64,000 nucleotides of DNA from Pseudolysinimonas_A sp041984585 (GTDB lineage Bacteria > Actinomycetota > Actinomycetes > Actinomycetales > Microbacteriaceae), in assembly GCA_041984585.1 (NCBI GenBank), contig JBHIXX010000002.1:1-64000 (forward strand), given 5' to 3'. The stretch's first letter is position 1. The number at the start of each line of letters is the position of its first letter. Shown piece by piece: positions 16,792 to 25,450 of this stretch. A program made the translations under genes and the position numbers. Under the pieces are notes generated by a model. That model was not told the DNA's origin, searched no databases, and was given only the letters and a program-made list of their open reading frames with translations.

Positions 16792-17559
16792 GTGATCGAA
16801 CTGCGCACCCCCGCCGAGATCGAGGCGATGCGACCCGCCGGCGCGTTCGTCGCGAGCGTGCTCGAGGCGACCCGCGACGCCGCCGCCGTCGGCGTCAACC
16901 TGCTCGAGCTCGACGCCCTCGCCCACGACATGATCCGCGAGCGCGGCGCGCAGAGCTGCTACATCGACTACCACCCGTCGTTCGGCGGTTCGCCGTTCGG
17001 CAAGGTGATCTGCACGTCGGTGAACGACGCCGTCCTGCACGGCCTGCCGCACGACTACGCGCTGCGCGACGGCGACCTGCTGACGCTCGACTTCGCGGTC
17101 GCGGTCGACGGCTGGGTCGCCGACTCGGCGGTCAGCTTCGTCGTCGGCACCCCGCGCGAGGAGGACCTGCGCCTGATCGCGATCTGCGAGGAGGCGCTCG
17201 AGGCGGGCATCGCCGCGGCCCTCCCGGGCAACAAGGTGGGCGACGTGTCGGGCGCGATCGGCGAGGTGGCCAAGCGCAACCGGCTGAAGGTCAACCTCGA
17301 CTTCGGCGGCCACGGCGTGGGGCGCGAGATGCACGGCGACCCCCACATCCCCAACGACGGGCGCCGTGGTCGCGGACTGCCGCTGCGGTCCGGCCTGGTG
17401 TTCGCCGTCGAGCCGTGGTTCCTGCACACGACCGACAAGATCTACACCGACGACGACGGATGGACGCTGCGCAGCCGGGACGGCTCGCGGGGCGCCCACG
17501 TCGAGCACACGATCGCGATCACCGAGGGCGACCCGATCATCCTCACGGCGCGGGGCTGA
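16792..17559 (+). CDS. map: Type I methionine aminopeptidase
   Basis: Removes the N-terminal methionine from nascent proteins. The protein has 255 residues. The pita-bread fold metal ligands are visible: Asp in LLTLDFAVAVDG and DGWVADSAVSF, His in GGHGVGREMH, Glu in FAVEPW and Glu in AHVEHTIAIT. The HGLPHD block supplies the substrate-site His. The GTG start lies 6 nt after TAGGCT, a clear leaderless arrangement. It is divergent from rplS and its 3' end overlaps the convergent membrane gene by 17 nt. Confidence 0.95.
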   Translation: MIELRTPAEIEAMRPAGAFVASVLEATRDAAAVGVNLLELDALAHDMIRERGAQSCYIDYHPSFGGSPFGKVICTSVNDAVLHGLPHDYALRDGDLLTLDFAVAVDGWVADSAVSFVVGTPREEDLRLIAICEEALEAGIAAALPGNKVGDVSGAIGEVAKRNRLKVNLDFGGHGVGREMHGDPHIPNDGRRGRGLPLRSGLVFAVEPWFLHTTDKIYTDDDGWTLRSRDGSRGAHVEHTIAITEGDPIILTARG

Positions 17560-18025
17560 CCGCCCCGGTCGAGGCGTCATCCGGGCCGGACGGGACCGCA
17601 ACGACGGGAGCCGACCGACGGAGTTCCGCCCGGCGCGCCAGCGCGACGGCGACGATCACCATCGCCAGCACCACGTAGGCCGGCCAGATGAGCGCGAGCG
17701 CCCCGAGCCCGTCGGCGACGAAGTGCAGGGCCACCATCGCCGCGATGCCGACGAACTGGATGCCGAGCAGCACCCGTTCGAGCACGCTCAGACCGGCGGC
17801 GCCGTGGCCGCGCATGATGAGCGCGTTCACCACGAGCGAGATGATCGCGCCCGGGAACACCGCGAACGCCTGGATGGCTCCCCCGAACGAGAACACCAGC
17901 TCGGCCGCGTCGAACGCGAGGTAGCCGATGACCCCGATGAGGCTCAGCACGAGCAGCACGGCGGCCGCCCCGAACTGCGCCCAGATCCATGCCCGCACGG
18001 GGTCAGTCTGACGCAGGGTCGGCAT
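17543..18025 (-). CDS. Four-span membrane protein of unknown function
   Basis: A protein of 160 residues (151 if the alternative GTG at 17998 is used) with four predicted membrane spans at about 15-37, 47-67, 86-106 and 112-131. A Pro/Ala-rich cytosolic tail follows. I recognise no family. It follows trmD on the same strand with a 23-nt overlap from the first start, or begins 5 nt after the trmD stop from the second, so co-transcription with trmD is likely. Its end overlaps the convergent map gene. A shared function with tRNA modification is not implied. Confidence 0.65.
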   Translation of the reverse strand: MPTLRQTDPVRAWIWAQFGAAAVLLVLSLIGVIGYLAFDAAELVFSFGGAIQAFAVFPGAIISLVVNALIMRGHGAAGLSVLERVLLGIQFVGIAAMVALHFVADGLGALALIWPAYVVLAMVIVAVALARRAELRRSAPVVAVPSGPDDASTGAVSPAP

Positions 18026-18728
18026 CCGGGGGTAGCAGGTCGGGACGGCGTGCCCGGGTGCGGGCCAGCTGCTGCTCGCGCCGCCACGCCGCGATCGCCC
18101 CGTGGTTGCCGCCGAGCAGCACCTCGGGGGTGCGGTAGCCGCGCCACTCGGCGGGCCTGGTGTAGCTGGGGTACTCGAGCAGCCCGTCCTCGTGGCTCTC
18201 CTCGACGAGGCTCTCCGGGTTGCCGACGACGCCGGGGACGAGCCGCCCGGCCGCCTCGATCATCGCCATCGCCGCGACCTCGCCGCCGTTGAGCACGTAG
18301 TCGCCGAGGCTCAGCTCGAGCACCTCGCAGCGGGTGGCCGCGTACTCGAGCACCCGCTGGTCGATGCCCTCGTACCGCCCGCACGCGAACACGAGATGCT
18401 CGCGGGTGCTGAGGTCGCGGGCGCGCCTCTGCGTGAACAGCTCGCCGGCGGGGGTGGGCACGACGACGGTGACGTCGTCCCGCGGCGCACCGCCGTCGGG
18501 CGGTCCGAGGATCGCGTCGAGCGCCTCGCCCCACGGCTCGGGCTTCATCACCATGCCGGCGCCGCCGCCGGAGGGGGTGTCGTCGACCGTGCGATGACGG
18601 TCGTGCGTGTGGTCGCGCAGGTCGTGCACGCGGATGTCGAGGGCGCCTGTGGCGCGGGCCTTGCCGAGCAGCGAGACGTCGAGCACGGAGAAGAACTCCG
18701 GGAAGATCGTGACGACGTCGATGCGCAT
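18003..18728 (-). CDS. trmD: tRNA (guanine-N1)-methyltransferase
   Basis: TrmD methylates G37 of tRNAs with SAM, which prevents +1 frameshifting. The protein has 241 residues. The SPOUT-fold start MRIDVVTIFPEFFSVLD, the block DDTPSGGGAGMVMKPEPW and the knot segment LSLGDYVLNGGEVAAMAMIEA are diagnostic. The ATG lies 6 nt after TACGCT, so trmD may have its own leaderless transcript in addition to read-through from rimM 36 nt upstream. It belongs to the rpsP-khpA-rimM-trmD set. Confidence 0.97.
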   Translation of the reverse strand: MRIDVVTIFPEFFSVLDVSLLGKARATGALDIRVHDLRDHTHDRHRTVDDTPSGGGAGMVMKPEPWGEALDAILGPPDGGAPRDDVTVVVPTPAGELFTQRRARDLSTREHLVFACGRYEGIDQRVLEYAATRCEVLELSLGDYVLNGGEVAAMAMIEAAGRLVPGVVGNPESLVEESHEDGLLEYPSYTRPAEWRGYRTPEVLLGGNHGAIAAWRREQQLARTRARRPDLLPPDADPASD

Positions 18729-18764
18729 CGCGTCAGCGTATCCGGGGGTCGGGTATCCGGACGC

Positions 18765-19376
18765 TCAGGTCGCCGCGGAGTCGCCGGCCGCTGCGGAGTC
18801 GCCCGCCGCTGCGGGCTCGTCGTCGGGGAGGTCTTCGAACAGCCCGTTCGGCGGGGTGACGACCAGCGTGCCCGCCTCGACGTCGACGGTCGGCACGAAC
18901 GCCTGCACGAACGGGACGAGCACCTCGCGGTCGCCGGTGTCGATGGCGAGCAGGTCCTGCGCGGGCAGGTGGTCGACCCGGGCGACGGTGCCGACCTCAT
19001 CGCCGTCACGCAGCGCGCGCAGTCCGACCAGCTGGTGGTCGTACCAGGCGTCCGGCTCGGCCGGCGACTCGGTCGGGTCGTGGTCGATCAGCAGGATCGC
19101 GCGGGCCAGCGACTCGGCGGCCGTGCGGTCGTCGACGCCGACGAAGAACGCGACCGGCTGGCCGTTGTACCAGCGCAGTTCGGCGAGCTCGAGGCTCTTG
19201 CCGAGCCACGGGGAGTCCTCGGTGACCTGCAGCGAGAACACCGCACCGGGGACGAAGCGCTGCTCGGGCGAATCGGTGTACAGCTCGACCTTGAGCGCGC
19301 CCTTGAGTCCGTGCGCCTTGGTGAGACGCCCGACGCGGAGTCGATCGGTGGGGCGCGGCGCCTTGCGGGCGCTCAC
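18765..19376 (-). CDS. rimM: 16S rRNA processing protein RimM
   Basis: RimM assists maturation of the 30S subunit head and binds S19. The protein has 203 residues. The N-terminal beta-barrel begins LRVGRLTKAHGLKGALKVEL, and the PRC-barrel part contains WYDHQLVGLRA and LLAIDTGDREVLVPFVQAFV. The last 20 or so residues repeat AAAGDSA, encoded by near-identical 18-nt units at about 18775-18815, a likely slippage product. The start overlaps the khpA stop as ATGA. It is part of the S16 operon. Confidence 0.95.
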   Translation of the reverse strand: MSARKAPRPTDRLRVGRLTKAHGLKGALKVELYTDSPEQRFVPGAVFSLQVTEDSPWLGKSLELAELRWYNGQPVAFFVGVDDRTAAESLARAILLIDHDPTESPAEPDAWYDHQLVGLRALRDGDEVGTVARVDHLPAQDLLAIDTGDREVLVPFVQAFVPTVDVEAGTLVVTPPNGLFEDLPDDEPAAAGDSAAAGDSAAT

Positions 19377-19612
19377 GCCCCGTCGGTGTCGACGACGTCG
19401 ACCCGCACACGCCGGCCGTCGGCCAGCGCGGTCATGACGGTGCGCAGCGCCTTGGCGGTGCGCCCGCCGCGGCCGATCACTCGGCCGAGGTCCTCCGGGT
19501 GCACCCGCACCTCGAGCAGTTCGCCGCGGTCGGACGACGACGCGTCGATCCGCACGTCGTCCGGGCGGTCGACGATCCCCTTGACGAGGTGCTCGAGGGC
19601 GGGTGCCAGCAC
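19373..19612 (-). CDS. khpA: KH domain RNA-binding protein KhpA
   Basis: A 79-residue single KH-domain protein, of the type annotated as KhpA in Gram-positives. There it acts as a small RNA chaperone, often with KhpB. The KH core ends in VIGRGGRTAKALRTVMTALA, which supplies the Gly-x-x-Gly loop. It lies between rpsP (4 nt away) and rimM (ATGA overlap), the conserved location for this gene. Binding targets cannot be told. Confidence 0.93.
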   Translation of the reverse strand: MLAPALEHLVKGIVDRPDDVRIDASSSDRGELLEVRVHPEDLGRVIGRGGRTAKALRTVMTALADGRRVRVDVVDTDGA

Positions 19613-19616
19613 GGAA

Positions 19617-20102
19617 TTACGCCTCGTCGGCCTTCGCCTCGGCCTCGGCGGCCGGGGTCTCCTCGACGGCGGACTCGTCGGCGGGGGTCTCAGCCGGAGC
19701 CTCGTCCGCCGGGGCCTCGTCGGCCTTCGCCTCGGCCTTGGCGACCTTCGGCTCCGACTTGGGCTTCAGCACGGGCTTCTTCTTCTCGTCGATCGAGAAG
19801 GCGGCCTTCGGCTCGGGCGGGAGGACGGCGCTCTTCGCACCCTTCTCGCCCTTGAAGGTGCCCCAGTCGCCGGTGAGCTTCAGCAGCGCGAGCACCTGCT
19901 CGGTCGGCTGGGCGCCGACGCCGAGCCAGTACTGGGCGCGCTCCGAGTCCACCTCGATCAGCGACGGGTGCTCGGTCGGGTGGTACTTCCCGATCTCTTC
20001 GATGACGCGGCCGTCGCGCTTGGTGCGCGAGTCGGCGACGACGATGCGGTAGTACGGCGCGCGGATCTTGCCGAGCCGCTTGAGCCGGATCTTGACAGCC
20101 AA
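19617..20102 (-). CDS. rpsP: 30S ribosomal protein S16 with long acidic/Ala tail
   Basis: S16 is a small-subunit protein needed for 30S assembly. The family core is about residues 1-90 (MAVKIRLKRLGKIRAPYYRI, then ERAQYWLGVGAQPTEQV). The next 70 or so residues are an Ala/Glu/Asp/Lys-rich extension, giving 161 residues against about 80-90 in many bacteria. The tail is similar in composition to the one on S2 here. It is the first gene of the rpsP-khpA-rimM-trmD operon. A promoter should lie in the 130-nt gap to the EamA gene, but I see no convincing box pair. Confidence 0.97.
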   Translation of the reverse strand: MAVKIRLKRLGKIRAPYYRIVVADSRTKRDGRVIEEIGKYHPTEHPSLIEVDSERAQYWLGVGAQPTEQVLALLKLTGDWGTFKGEKGAKSAVLPPEPKAAFSIDEKKKPVLKPKSEPKVAKAEAKADEAPADEAPAETPADESAVEETPAAEAEAKADEA

Positions 20103-20234
20103 GAATTCTCCAGAAGGTGTGTGGTGACGAGCGAACTGCGGCCATGCGCGTGGGGCACACGCGGCAGGAAGTTCATCGGGGGATCCGCCCAGCCGGATAG
20201 AGGGTCGGGCTCGGCGGTCCAGCGGACCATTCTG

Positions 20235-21266
20235 TCAGATCGCGCGCGAATCGGGAAACCGCCCGACGGCGGGCGACTCGTCGGCGGCTCCGATCGCATC
20301 CGCGACCTCCTCCGCGGCCGCGATCGTGGGCGGGGCCACGTCGGCAGCGGCGGGCACGACCGCGCCCGCCTGCCCTCGGGACGCACCGCGGGAGCGACGC
20401 CGCGACAGCCCGACCCCGAGCAGGCACACCACGCCGCCCGCGAGCGCGAGCGGCGTCGGCACCTCGCCGAACGCGATCAGACCCATGACGATCGCCAGCG
20501 GCGGGGCCACGTAGCTCGAGATGCCGAGCTGCCCGGCGGGCATCCGGCTCAGCGCGTACGACCAGGTGGTGAAGGCGAGGGCGGTCGGCACCACGCCGAG
20601 GTAGACGACGCCCACCCAGACCGCGGGCTCGGCGACGGCGAGGTCGCGCACGAGGAGCCCGGCGAAGGGCAGGCAGACGACCAGTCCGATGGCACAGCCC
20701 AGGAAGGTCGCCTGGATGGCGGGGAGGCGACGCATCGCCGGCTTCTGCGCGATGACGCCGATCGCGTAGGTCACCGCCGCGATCAGCGCCAGCCCCGCGC
20801 CGACCAGGTCGAGCGGATGCGCCCCGTCGGCGAGCGTGGTGCCGAGACCGATCATGACGACCCCGACGAACGCGACGGCCGCGCCGATGCCGAGCCAGCG
20901 CGGCACGCCCTCACCGAGCACGACCCCCGCCCCGAGCGCGATGAGGATCGGCCCGATGCCGACGATCATGGCCGCCGTGCCGGCGTCGAGGGTGTGCTCC
21001 GCGTAATTCAGCGCGACGTTGTACGCGCCGAACCAGGCGACGCCGTAGACGGCGAGCAGCAGCCACTCCCGTCGGGTCGGTGTCACCCATCGCCGGGAGA
21101 GCGCGAGCAGCACCCCGAGAGCGGCGGTGCCGACCACGAGACGGCCGAGCGCGAGGGCGGCCCCGTCGAGGTGCGGGGCGACCCCGCGAATGACGACGAA
21201 CGCGCTGGCCCAGGCGAGGAAGGTGAACGCGACGGCCGCGAACAGCAGCACCGGCTGGTTCCTCAC
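20235..21266 (-). CDS. EamA/DMT family transporter
   Basis: A ten-span inner membrane exporter of the drug/metabolite superfamily with 343 residues. Two EamA repeats of about 135 residues are visible: the first starts AAVAFTFLAWASAFVVIRG, the second near VGAGLALIAAVTYAIGVIAQ. The C-terminal 60 residues are a hydrophilic Arg/Ala tail. Amino acids or other small metabolites are usual substrates; nothing here narrows that. The GTG start lies 6 nt after TAGCTT and is probably leaderless. It is upstream of rpsP on the same strand but 130 nt away. Confidence 0.88.
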   Translation of the reverse strand: MRNQPVLLFAAVAFTFLAWASAFVVIRGVAPHLDGAALALGRLVVGTAALGVLLALSRRWVTPTRREWLLLAVYGVAWFGAYNVALNYAEHTLDAGTAAMIVGIGPILIALGAGVVLGEGVPRWLGIGAAVAFVGVVMIGLGTTLADGAHPLDLVGAGLALIAAVTYAIGVIAQKPAMRRLPAIQATFLGCAIGLVVCLPFAGLLVRDLAVAEPAVWVGVVYLGVVPTALAFTTWSYALSRMPAGQLGISSYVAPPLAIVMGLIAFGEVPTPLALAGGVVCLLGVGLSRRRSRGASRGQAGAVVPAAADVAPPTIAAAEEVADAIGAADESPAVGRFPDSRAI

Positions 21267-21359
21267 GAGCCGAAGCTACGCCGCCCCGGCGACACCGTCG
21301 CGCGGTTTCCGGACACGGCGCCGCCGATTTCGGCCATGCCGCCGGCCCGGGCACGGCGA

Positions 21360-22166
21360 TCAGCCGTTGACCTCGTCGCGCCAGGCGAGCAGTGTCTCGA
21401 CACGTGCGAAGTCGAAGTCGGGACCGCCCAACGCGATCTCGAACAGGGTGACGCCGAGGTCGTGGTAGCGGTCGAGATGATGCCGATCGACGGAGCCCAT
21501 GCCACGCACGGTGGTTCCCGTCGAGATCTCGATCTCCGACGGATCGCGCCCCACCTCCGCGCACCAGTGGGTCAGCACGTCGAGCTTGCGCACCAGGGTG
21601 TCGGGGTCGGAGAAGCTGTGCCAGATGTCGGCGTGCTCGGCGACGATGCGCAGCGTCTTCTGCTCCCCGCCGCCGCCGATGAGGATCGGGATGCGGCGGG
21701 TCGGCGCCGGGTTGAGCCGCTCCCAGCGGGCCCGGATGCGGGGCAGGTCCTCGGCGAGCGCGTCGAGCCGCGACCCGGCGGTGCCGAAGTCGTAGCCGTA
21801 CTCGACGAAGTCGCGCTCGAACCATCCGGAGCCGGTGCCGAACACGAACCGGCCGCCGCTGATGTGGTCGAGCGTGCGGGCCATGTCGGCCTGCAGGTCG
21901 GGGTTTCGATAGGCCGTGCAGCTGACCAGCGGTCCGAACTCGATGCGGCTGGTCTGCTCGGCGATCGCCCCGAGCATGGTCCACGCCTCGAAGTGCTTGC
22001 CCTCGGGGTCGCCGGTGAGCGGGAAGAAGTGGTCCCAGTTGAACACCACATCGGCGCCCATGTCCTCGACGCGGCGCACCGCGTCACGGATGCCCGCGTA
22101 GTCCGTGTGCTGGTTGGCGATCTGCACCCCGATGCGCACCGGGCGGTCGCGACGGGTCGTGGACAC
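21360..22166 (-). CDS. LLM class F420-dependent oxidoreductase
   Basis: A luciferase-like monooxygenase-fold enzyme of 268 residues that likely uses F420H2/F420 as hydride carrier. Family blocks are VRIGVQIANQHTDYAGIRDA, DVVFNWDHFFPLTGDPEGKH, EFGPLVSCTAYRNPDL, SGGRFVFGTGSGWFERDF and RIPILIGGGGEQKTLRIVAEHADIWH. The ending is shorter than in mer-type members, as in the TIGR03560-like clade. Substrate is unknown. The GTG lies 7 nt after TAGGCT. It stands alone between EamA and ffh; its cofactor need links it to the cofE and F420-0 transporter loci. Confidence 0.88.
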   Translation of the reverse strand: MSTTRRDRPVRIGVQIANQHTDYAGIRDAVRRVEDMGADVVFNWDHFFPLTGDPEGKHFEAWTMLGAIAEQTSRIEFGPLVSCTAYRNPDLQADMARTLDHISGGRFVFGTGSGWFERDFVEYGYDFGTAGSRLDALAEDLPRIRARWERLNPAPTRRIPILIGGGGEQKTLRIVAEHADIWHSFSDPDTLVRKLDVLTHWCAEVGRDPSEIEISTGTTVRGMGSVDRHHLDRYHDLGVTLFEIALGGPDFDFARVETLLAWRDEVNG

Positions 22167-22256
22167 GTCGCCCAGCCTAGATGGTGAGTCGGACTCGGTT
22201 CATCGCCCCCGCTCGGGTGCCCTCGGAACCCGGGACACCGGGCGGACCCGATGAGT

Positions 22257-22277
22257 GCGCGCCCGTTCGGTGCGCGC
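22257..22277 (-). terminator. Weak hairpin after ffh
   Basis: GCGCGC arms flank CCGTTCGGT, 10 nt past the ffh stop. The stem is only 6 bp and no U-run follows, so this is a tentative terminator. Confidence 0.3.
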
Positions 22278-22286
22278 GCCGTGCCG

Positions 22287-23858
22287 TCAGCCGCGGCCGC
22301 CGAGGAGCTTCTGCAGAGCGGCCATCTCCTCCTCGCTGGGAGCACCGCCACCCGGCGCTTTCGCTCCCAGGCCGAAGCCCGAGCCGCCGGACCCGCCCGG
22401 CGTCACGCCCTGGGCCCGCGCGGCGTTCTCGGCGGCGCGCTTGGCCGGGTTGCCGCTGCGCGATCCCGACTTCTTCTTCTTGGCCGAGCCCTTCTTGCCG
22501 CCCGCGTAGCCGCCCCCGCCGACCGGGCCCATCCCGGGCACCTGCGGCACGCCGCCCTTGGCGACGGTCTTCATCATCTTGGCGGCCTGCTCGAAGCGCT
22601 GCACCAGCTGGTTCACCTCGGTGACCGTGGTGCCGGAGCCCTTCGCGATCCGCAACCGGCGCGAGCCGTTGAGCACCTTCGGCAGCGCCCGCTCCTGCTT
22701 CGTCATCGACTGGATGATCGCCTCGGTGCGCACGATCTCGCGCTCGTCGAAGTTCTCCAGCGCGTCCTTCATGCCGCGGGCGCCGGGCAGCATCCCGAGC
22801 ATGCTCTGGATGGAGCCCGCCTTGCGGAGCTGCTGCATCTGCTGCAGGAAGTCGTCGAGCGTGAACGAGTCGGTCGCGAACTTCTCGGCGGTCTTGCGCG
22901 CCTCCTCCTCGTCGAAGGCCTGCTGGGCCTGCTCGATGAGGGTGAGGATGTCGCCGAGGTCGAGGATGCGCGAGGCCATGCGGTCGGGGTGGAACGGCTC
23001 GAAGTCGTCGAGCCCCTCCCCGGTCGAGGCGAACATGATGGGGCGGCCGGTGACGCTCGCGACGGAGAGCGCCGCGCCGCCGCGCGCGTCGCCGTCGAGC
23101 TTGGAGAGCACCACGCCGGTGAAGTCGACGCCGTCCTGGAAGGCGCGCGCCGTGCTGACCGCGTCCTGGCCGATCATCGCGTCGATGACGAACAGCACCT
23201 CGTCGGGGTCGACGGCCTTGCGGATGTCGGCCGCCTGCTTCATCAGCTCGGCGTCGGCGCCGAGACGTCCCGCGGTGTCGACGATGACCGTGTCGTACTG
23301 CTTGCGCGTCGCCTCGGCCACGCCGGCCTTGGCGACCTTGACCGGGTTGCCGACGCCGTTGCCGGGCTCCGGGGCCCAGACCGGCACACCGGCCTGCTCG
23401 CCCACGACCTGCAGCTGGGTCACCGCGTTGGGGCGCTGCAGGTCGGCGGCGACGAGCAGCGGGGTGTGGCCGTCCTTCTTCAGGTGCTTGGCGAGCTTGC
23501 CGGCGAGCGTCGTCTTTCCGGCCCCCTGGAGGCCGGCGAGCATGATCACCGTCGGCGGGTTCTTCGCGAACTCGAGCCGGCGCTGCTGACCGCCGAGGAT
23601 GCCGATCAGCTCCTCGTTGACGATCTGCACGACCTGCTGGGCGGGGTTCAGCGCCTTGTTGACCTCGTCGGAGAGCGCACGCTCGCGCACGGCGCCGGTG
23701 AACTCCTTGACCACCTCGAGGGCGACATCCGCGTCGAGCAGGGCGCGGCGGATCTCGCGCACCGTCCCGTCGACGTCCGCGGCGGAGAGCTTGCCCTTGG
23801 TGCGGAGGTTGCGGAAGGTCGCGGTGAGGCGATCGCTGAGGCTGGAGAAGGCGGCCAT
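22287..23858 (-). CDS. ffh: Signal recognition particle protein Ffh
   Basis: Ffh is the SRP54 GTPase that binds signal sequences of nascent membrane proteins and docks with FtsY. The protein has 523 residues. The N domain starts MAAFSSLSDRLTATFRNLR. The G domain holds LAGLQGAGKTTLAGKLAKHL, DTAGRLGADAELM and TKLDGDARGGAAL. The Met-rich M domain (DFLQQMQQLRKAGSIQSMLG) follows, then a Gly/Lys-rich tail ending PSEEEMAALQKLLGGRG. A TAAGCT box ends 10 nt before the ATG, so the leader is a few nt at most. Its partner ftsY is 4 kb away on the same strand. Confidence 0.97.
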   Translation of the reverse strand: MAAFSSLSDRLTATFRNLRTKGKLSAADVDGTVREIRRALLDADVALEVVKEFTGAVRERALSDEVNKALNPAQQVVQIVNEELIGILGGQQRRLEFAKNPPTVIMLAGLQGAGKTTLAGKLAKHLKKDGHTPLLVAADLQRPNAVTQLQVVGEQAGVPVWAPEPGNGVGNPVKVAKAGVAEATRKQYDTVIVDTAGRLGADAELMKQAADIRKAVDPDEVLFVIDAMIGQDAVSTARAFQDGVDFTGVVLSKLDGDARGGAALSVASVTGRPIMFASTGEGLDDFEPFHPDRMASRILDLGDILTLIEQAQQAFDEEEARKTAEKFATDSFTLDDFLQQMQQLRKAGSIQSMLGMLPGARGMKDALENFDEREIVRTEAIIQSMTKQERALPKVLNGSRRLRIAKGSGTTVTEVNQLVQRFEQAAKMMKTVAKGGVPQVPGMGPVGGGGYAGGKKGSAKKKKSGSRSGNPAKRAAENAARAQGVTPGGSGGSGFGLGAKAPGGGAPSEEEMAALQKLLGGRG

Positions 23859-23920
23859 GACCCCGACAGCTTAGGCCGGGCCGCGTCCGGCCGCGCCCCG
23901 CTCGTCGCTAGGGTCGAGCC

Positions 23921-24388
23921 GTGGACTGGATCACCCCGGATGTGGCCGACGAGCGCGGAGACGCCGTCGACTCGTGCGCCCTGCCGTTCCGGCTGTTCGG
24001 GCGGCGGGGTTCGTTCACCGGCCCCATCCGCACCGTGCGCTGCCACGAGGACAACCTGCTCGTGCGCGAGACGCTGAACTCCCCCGGCGACGGCGCGGTG
24101 CTCGTCGTCGACGGCGGCGGCTCGATCCGCCGCGCGCTGCTCGGCGACCTGATCGCGGCCGCGGCGGTCGACAACGGCTGGGCCGGCGTGATCGTGCACG
24201 GCGCCATCCGCGACAGCGTGCTGATCGGCGGCATGGACATCGGCGTGGCGGCCCTGGCGACGAACCCGAAGCCGCCCGTGAAGCTCGGCGCGGGCGAGGT
24301 GGATGCGCCGGTGACCTTCGGCGGCGTGACCTTCATCCCGGGCCGGACCGTCTGGTGCGACGCCGACGGCGTGCTCGTCGAGCTCTGA
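23921..24388 (+). CDS. RraA family protein
   Basis: A protein of 155 residues. The RraA-fold core has LVVDGGGSIRRALLGDLIAA and WAGVIVHGAIRDSVLIGGMD; the latter includes the Gly-x-Ile-Arg-Asp metal-site motif shared by RNase E regulator RraA and by 4-hydroxy-4-methyl-2-oxoglutarate aldolases. The short length and the ending VTFIPGRTVWCDADGVLV match the RraA-type proteins. Whether it regulates an RNase or is an aldolase cannot be decided from sequence. The GTG lies 6 nt after TAGGGT. It is divergent from ffh. Confidence 0.88.
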   Translation: MDWITPDVADERGDAVDSCALPFRLFGRRGSFTGPIRTVRCHEDNLLVRETLNSPGDGAVLVVDGGGSIRRALLGDLIAAAAVDNGWAGVIVHGAIRDSVLIGGMDIGVAALATNPKPPVKLGAGEVDAPVTFGGVTFIPGRTVWCDADGVLVEL

Positions 24389-24478
24389 CCCCGGCGCGGA
24401 ACCGCGACGGCGCGACGCCCCGCTTCGCAGGACGGAAGGCCCGGCGCCCCGTGCGAGGCGCGCCTCTAGGCTGACCCC

Positions 24479-25006
24479 ATGGCCGAGATCATCCCCTTCG
24501 AGGGCGTCGAGCCCCAGATCGACCCGACCGCGTGGATCGCCCCGACCGCATCCGTGATCGGCAGGGTGCGCATCGCCGCGGGGGCAAGCGTCTGGTTCTC
24601 GGCCGTGTTGCGCGGCGACATCGACGAGATCGTCCTGGGCGAGGGCAGCAACCTGCAGGACGGATCCGTCGTGCACACCGAGGCCGGATCGCCGACGATC
24701 ATCGGCGCGGATGTGAGCATCGGGCACTCCGCCGTCGTGCACGGCTGCGAGATCGGCGACGGATGCCTCATCGGCATGAACGCGACGGTGCTGAACGGCG
24801 CGGTGATCGGGGCGCAGTCGCTCGTCGCCGCCGGATCGGTCGTGCTGGAGGGCACCGTCATCCCGCCGCGGTCGCTGGTCGCCGGCGTGCCTGGCAAGGT
24901 GCGCCGCGAGCTCACCGACGAGGAGGTCGAGGGCCTGCTCGGCAACTCGACGCGCTACGTGGCCCGGGCGGCCGTGTACGCGGCCGAGGAGCGCGCCCGG
25001 GGCTGA
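24479..25006 (+). CDS. Gamma-carbonic anhydrase-like hexapeptide protein
   Basis: A left-handed beta-helix protein of 175 residues, likely trimeric, of the gamma-carbonic anhydrase/YrdA group. The three metal-ligand histidines are in SVVHTEAG and in VSIGHSAVVHGCEIG. Conserved FSAVLRGDIDEIVLGEGSNL precedes them, and RSLVAGVPGKVRREL closes the coil. Many members are not active anhydrases, so the reaction is uncertain. The ATG lies 6 nt after TAGGCT. It is 90 nt downstream of the RraA gene on the same strand with its own promoter. Confidence 0.9.
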   Translation: MAEIIPFEGVEPQIDPTAWIAPTASVIGRVRIAAGASVWFSAVLRGDIDEIVLGEGSNLQDGSVVHTEAGSPTIIGADVSIGHSAVVHGCEIGDGCLIGMNATVLNGAVIGAQSLVAAGSVVLEGTVIPPRSLVAGVPGKVRRELTDEEVEGLLGNSTRYVARAAVYAAEERARG

Positions 25007-25060
25007 CCGCCGCTGCGGGGCCGTCAGGCGCCGGGGGTGCGGGGCGCAGGGATCGCCGCG

Positions 25061-25369
25061 TCAGGCCGTGGCGGCGATGCGCAGCGCGACCATGGCGGCG
25101 AACGGAACCAGCGTGAGCACCAGCACCACCGCCGAGAGCACCCGCGCCCGACGACGCACCAGCCCGATGATCGCGAGCACCGCGGCCGCGACGACCGCCG
25201 CGATGCTCACCGCGAACAGCGCCTCGAACAGATGCACCACCGGCTCGCCGCCGAGGGCGGCCTGGATGCCGAAGACGAAGGCGCAAGCCGCCCCGAAGGT
25301 GCCGAGCAGCACGAGGGCGAGCGCGATCAGCGCGAGCACGGGGACGCGCCGGACGGCGGTGTCGGACAT
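25061..25369 (-). CDS. Small three-span membrane protein, unknown function
   Basis: A 102-residue protein with hydrophobic stretches at about 9-34, 46-68 and 76-98 and short Arg-rich loops (GLVRRRARVLS). I recognise no family. The ATG lies 6 nt after TACCGT, a leaderless layout, and the longer frame upstream is antisense of the esterase gene. It is divergent from that gene, with about 80 bp between the starts. Codon use looks like its neighbours. Confidence 0.65.
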   Translation of the reverse strand: MSDTAVRRVPVLALIALALVLLGTFGAACAFVFGIQAALGGEPVVHLFEALFAVSIAAVVAAAVLAIIGLVRRRARVLSAVVLVLTLVPFAAMVALRIAATA

Positions 25370-25450
25370 GCTCCGACGGTAGTGCCCGGCGCGATCCACG
25401 TCATCCCCCGGGAGGATGCCGCGGCGGCCCATCCGCGCCACGGTGGGGGC

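Noticed and set aside
18102..22187. 1361-codon plus-strand frame
   Set aside because: Antisense to trmD, rimM, khpA, rpsP, EamA and the LLM gene; composition of a shadow frame.
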